22,372 nucleotides of DNA from an uncultured Kiritimatiellota bacterium (lineage in GTDB: Bacteria > Verrucomicrobiota > Kiritimatiellia > RFP12 > UBA1067): positions 1-22,372 of the forward strand of contig CAKUGW010000046.1 in assembly GCA_934654805.1 (NCBI GenBank). Reading direction: 5' to 3'. Each line of letters opens with the position of its first letter. The first letter of the stretch is position 1. The position numbers and the translations under genes are program-made. The notes beneath the pieces were generated by a model. That model worked only from the letters and a program-made list of their open reading frames with translations, did not search any database and was not told where the DNA came from. Below are positions 19,929 to 22,372 of this stretch, piece after piece.

Positions 19929-20338
19929 GCTTCGACACGCCACGCTCCAAGGCGCCCGCGCTGGCGCTGACGTCGATGCTCGACGTCATCTTCCTCCTTC
20001 TCTGCTTCTTCGTCACGGTCAGCGTCTTCTCCCAGTGGGAGAGCGAGATCTCGATCAAGCTGCCGAGCGCGGAGACGGCGAGCGAGCCCGAGCGCCTGCC
20101 GGGCGAGATCATCGTGAACCTCGCGAAGGACGGCACGGTGCGCGTCAACGGCGCGACGTGGTCGCGCGCCGATCTGAAGGCGCGGCTCCAGCGCATCTCG
20201 AAGTTCTATCCGGGCCAGCCGGTCATCATCCGCGCCGACCGCGAGACGAAGTACGAGACGCTGGTCGAGGTGATCGACACGTGCCGCGCGGCGGACGTCT
20301 GGAACTTCTCGCTCGCGACCGAGGGCGCGGCGAAATGA
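19925..20338 (+). CDS. exbD: ExbD/TolR family biopolymer transport protein
   Basis: This 137-residue protein has one N-terminal membrane helix (about 14-36: ALTSMLDVIFLLLCFFVTVSV) containing D20, the proton-carrying aspartate of the ExbD/TolR family. A periplasmic domain follows, with the family's core pattern: IIVNLAKDGTVRVNGATWSR and VIIRADRETKYETLVEVIDT, then DVWNFSLAT. The length is typical (130-150). The start overlaps the exbB stop in an ATGA and its own stop overlaps the next start in another ATGA, so the three genes form a tightly coupled unit. The start at 19925 is fixed by the MxF(D)xxR pattern preceding the helix. Confidence 0.92.
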   Translation: MSFDTPRSKAPALALTSMLDVIFLLLCFFVTVSVFSQWESEISIKLPSAETASEPERLPGEIIVNLAKDGTVRVNGATWSRADLKARLQRISKFYPGQPVIIRADRETKYETLVEVIDTCRAADVWNFSLATEGAAK

Positions 20339-22242
20339 CGCTCGGCCTCCTCCTCGCGGCGCTGTCCGTCCTGCCGGCCGACCGGCTGGCGATGGCCGAC
20401 CGCCTCTTCAACAGGGGCGACTACGCGGCCGCCGATGTCGAGTACCGCGCGCTCGTCGGGGAGGCGTCGATCGCGGCGGACGAGCTCGCCTACCGCCTCG
20501 CGGAATGCGCGCGGGCGACAGGACGGGCGGACGACGCGGCGCGCCACTACGCCGCGCTCGTCGCGAAGTCGCCCGACTCGAAGTACGCGGGCGCGGCGCG
20601 CCTCCAGCTCGCGCTCGGCACGACGGGCGACGAGCGCCTGCGGCGGCTCGCGGCGCTCGACACCGACCGCGTCGCGCCGTCCGTGCGCGCGGCGGCCCTC
20701 TACCATCTCGGCGTCGCGCGCAACGACGCGGAGATTCTGCGGCGGTGCGTGGCGGCGGAGCCGAAGGGCCGCTACGCCGCCTACGCCGACCTGCGGCGCG
20801 GCTCGCTGCTGACGCACGCGGACGATCCGGCGACGCGGCGCAAGGGCGTGGAAATCCTTTTGGGCATCGCGTTCGGCGGGAGCGCGCTCGCGGACGATGC
20901 GCTCTTTCTCGCGGCGTCGGTCAGCTACCGCGAGAGGAAGTACGGCGAGGCGGGCAGCCTCTTCCGCCGCTACCGCAAGATGTTCCCGAAGGGCGCGCAC
21001 GCCGCCGAGGCGCGTACGCTCTCCGTCTGGTGCGACTACACGGAAGGCCGCTACGCCGACGCGGCGGCCGCGTGCGGCGAGGGGAAGACGGACGACCTCG
21101 CCTACGTGAAGGCGTGCTGCGCGGCGCAGGCCGAGGGCGGCGAGACGGCGCGCGCCCTCTTCCGCAAGTACCTGGACGACTACCCGGAGGGCCGCTACCG
21201 TGCGGACGCCGGCCTGCAGCTCGCGCGGCTGGAGTTCACGGCGGCCGTGTCGGCGGACGACACGGCGAAGGCCGTCGAGGCGGCGCGGCGCGCGGCGGCG
21301 GCGGGCACGGCGGCGGACGCCCTGCGGCTCGCGTGGATCTACGAGAAGGGCGGGCGGCGCGCCGAGGCCGACGCCGAATACGCGCGCATCGCCAAGGAGC
21401 ATCCGAAGACGGACGAGGCGGCGCAGGCGCTGTACGCGCGGGCGATGGCCGCCGCGCGCGCGTCCGACTGGGCGAAGGCCGAGCTGCTGCTCGCGGAGGC
21501 CCTCGCGACGGGGCGGCTCGCGGCGCAGCGGGCGGGCGCGCTCTACTGGCGCGGCGTCGCGGCGATGCGCCTGGGGCACGCGGCCGAGGCGACGGGCTTT
21601 CTCGCCGAGGCGCTGAAGCTGGGGCTGGGGCTCGACGAGTCGCGCGAGGCGCGGCTGATGATCGCCGAGGACGACCTGAAGAACGGGCGCGCCGAAGCCG
21701 CCAGGGCCGCCTACGCGCAGCTCGTGCGGGAAGGGGCGTGCGCGCGCATGAGCGCGGCGCGCATCCACGCGGTCGGCGAACTGCTTGGCGGCGAAGAGGC
21801 GGCGACCTGCGCCAAGGCGCTGGTTGCGGAGAAGGCGCCCGAATGGCGGCAGGCGGGCTGGACGATGCTGGGGCGCCATGAGGAGTCGCGCCAGTCCTTC
21901 ACGGCGGCGATCGACGCCTACCGCAAGGCGCTCGCCGAGCCGGTGAAGACGGAGTCCGCGGCGGCGGCGGCCCTGGCCCTCGGCAAGCTGGAGTGCCGCG
22001 CGGGCGAGCACGCGGCGGCGGAAGAGACGCTGAAGGCCGCCGTGACGCTGAACGCGGGCCATCCGACGGCGCGCGGCGCGGCGTATCTCGCGCTCGCGCA
22101 GAATGCGCTGGCGAAGGGCGACGTCCGCGGCGCGCGCGGCTATGCGACGGTCGTCACGACGCTCTTTTCCGACCCGGCGCTCGTCGCGGCGGCCGAGCAG
22201 GTCCTGAAGGAAAGCCCCGAAACGAAAAAAGTGACGCCGTAG
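20335..22242 (+). CDS. Large TPR-repeat protein of the ExbBD operon
   Basis: This 635-residue protein is almost wholly made of tetratricopeptide-like helical pairs rich in Ala, Arg and Glu, for example LFNRGDYAAADVEYRALVG (about 24-42), YGEAGSLFRRYRKMFPKGAH and AEADAEYARIAKEHPKTDEA. The YG/P-spaced pattern recalls BamD/CpoB(YbgF)-type outer-membrane-lipid TPRs. The first ~15 residues are hydrophobic (TLGLLLAALSVLPADRL) and may be a signal peptide, although a basic start is missing and no lipobox Cys is seen. It overlaps exbD by 4 nt (ATGA). In related Tol-like operons a TPR protein acts with the proton motor in envelope maintenance; that function is inferred here. The frame is closed at 22242 with no break. 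Confidence 0.82.
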   Translation: MTLGLLLAALSVLPADRLAMADRLFNRGDYAAADVEYRALVGEASIAADELAYRLAECARATGRADDAARHYAALVAKSPDSKYAGAARLQLALGTTGDERLRRLAALDTDRVAPSVRAAALYHLGVARNDAEILRRCVAAEPKGRYAAYADLRRGSLLTHADDPATRRKGVEILLGIAFGGSALADDALFLAASVSYRERKYGEAGSLFRRYRKMFPKGAHAAEARTLSVWCDYTEGRYADAAAACGEGKTDDLAYVKACCAAQAEGGETARALFRKYLDDYPEGRYRADAGLQLARLEFTAAVSADDTAKAVEAARRAAAAGTAADALRLAWIYEKGGRRAEADAEYARIAKEHPKTDEAAQALYARAMAAARASDWAKAELLLAEALATGRLAAQRAGALYWRGVAAMRLGHAAEATGFLAEALKLGLGLDESREARLMIAEDDLKNGRAEAARAAYAQLVREGACARMSAARIHAVGELLGGEEAATCAKALVAEKAPEWRQAGWTMLGRHEESRQSFTAAIDAYRKALAEPVKTESAAAAALALGKLECRAGEHAAAEETLKAAVTLNAGHPTARGAAYLALAQNALAKGDVRGARGYATVVTTLFSDPALVAAAEQVLKESPETKKVTP

Positions 22243-22372
22243 GCTTCTCGCGCGTGCGCCAGGCGGCGGGGGTCTTGGCCCGTCGGCCCGACAGCTCGCC
22301 CGCCCGGACGTCGCTGCGCTCCGTCTATGTCGGCCTGCGGCCTCGATCCGGGTCGCTCCGGGAGTCGCACCT
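22243..22372. other. Non-coding right edge
   Basis: No convincing gene. The sequence contains short imperfect palindromic GC-rich words (GGCCTGCGGCC, GGGTCGCTCCGGGAGTCGC), which may be a REP-like intergenic repeat or terminator region after the TPR gene; it is cut by the window end. Confidence 0.35.

Overview
This is high-GC bacterial DNA. The first ~47 bases are the reverse complement of the 5' end of a 16S rRNA gene; its opening bases (AACGAACGCTGGTAGCGTG after the universal 27F site), the high GC and the gene content suggest the PVC superphylum, probably Kiritimatiellota. That assignment is an inference from a short rRNA stub and general impression, not from a search.

Layout. (1) 1-197: start of a 16S gene on the minus strand with leader, boxA-like site and promoter. 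(2) 218-3000, minus: housekeeping operon gatC-gatA-dxr (Glu-tRNA(Gln)/Asp-tRNA(Asn) amidotransferase subunits and an isoprenoid enzyme). (3) 3059-10467, minus: a seven-gene type III secretion (T3SS) translocon/effector operon. In transcription order it encodes an Ala-rich coiled-coil protein, an LcrH/SycD-type TPR chaperone, an SctE (YopB-like) translocator, an SctB (YopD-like) translocator, an EspA-like extracellular protein, a CesT-family effector chaperone, and a 746-residue putative effector with a phosphoinositide-kinase/HipA-like catalytic loop. A clear extended -10 promoter lies upstream at ~10570. (4) 10642-12393: an IS30-family element with a frameshifted transposase. (5) 12397-14459, minus: a tiny, internally deleted Mur-ligase fragment, a GRP/DMT-type transporter and a ribokinase. 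(6) 14604-17367, plus: an O6-alkylguanine methyltransferase, a YkgJ-type cysteine-cluster protein, a decayed ORF, and a MurC/Mpl-like ligase. (7) 17610-22242, plus: lumazine synthase, PPi-dependent phosphofructokinase, and an overlapping ExbB-ExbD-TPR operon.

How they work together. The T3SS operon is the accessory and most interesting part: it holds what is needed to make a pore in a host membrane and to deliver at least one effector, but no basal-body, ATPase or needle genes, so these must lie elsewhere. It sits between an IS30 element and essential genes. The other genes are ordinary metabolism (isoprenoid, riboflavin, glycolysis with PPi, ribose or nucleoside salvage, cell wall, DNA repair, Ton/Tol-type energy transduction).

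Regulatory pattern. Seven recognisable promoters all carry an extended -10 (TGN-TATAAT-like). Four of them share a T-tract followed by GATATAMT. In two, and possibly three, the start codon lies only 6-8 nt after the -10, suggesting leaderless mRNAs. Short degenerate 7-, 8-, 9- and 19-bp tandem repeats mark several gene boundaries and also occur inside the Mur ligase gene.
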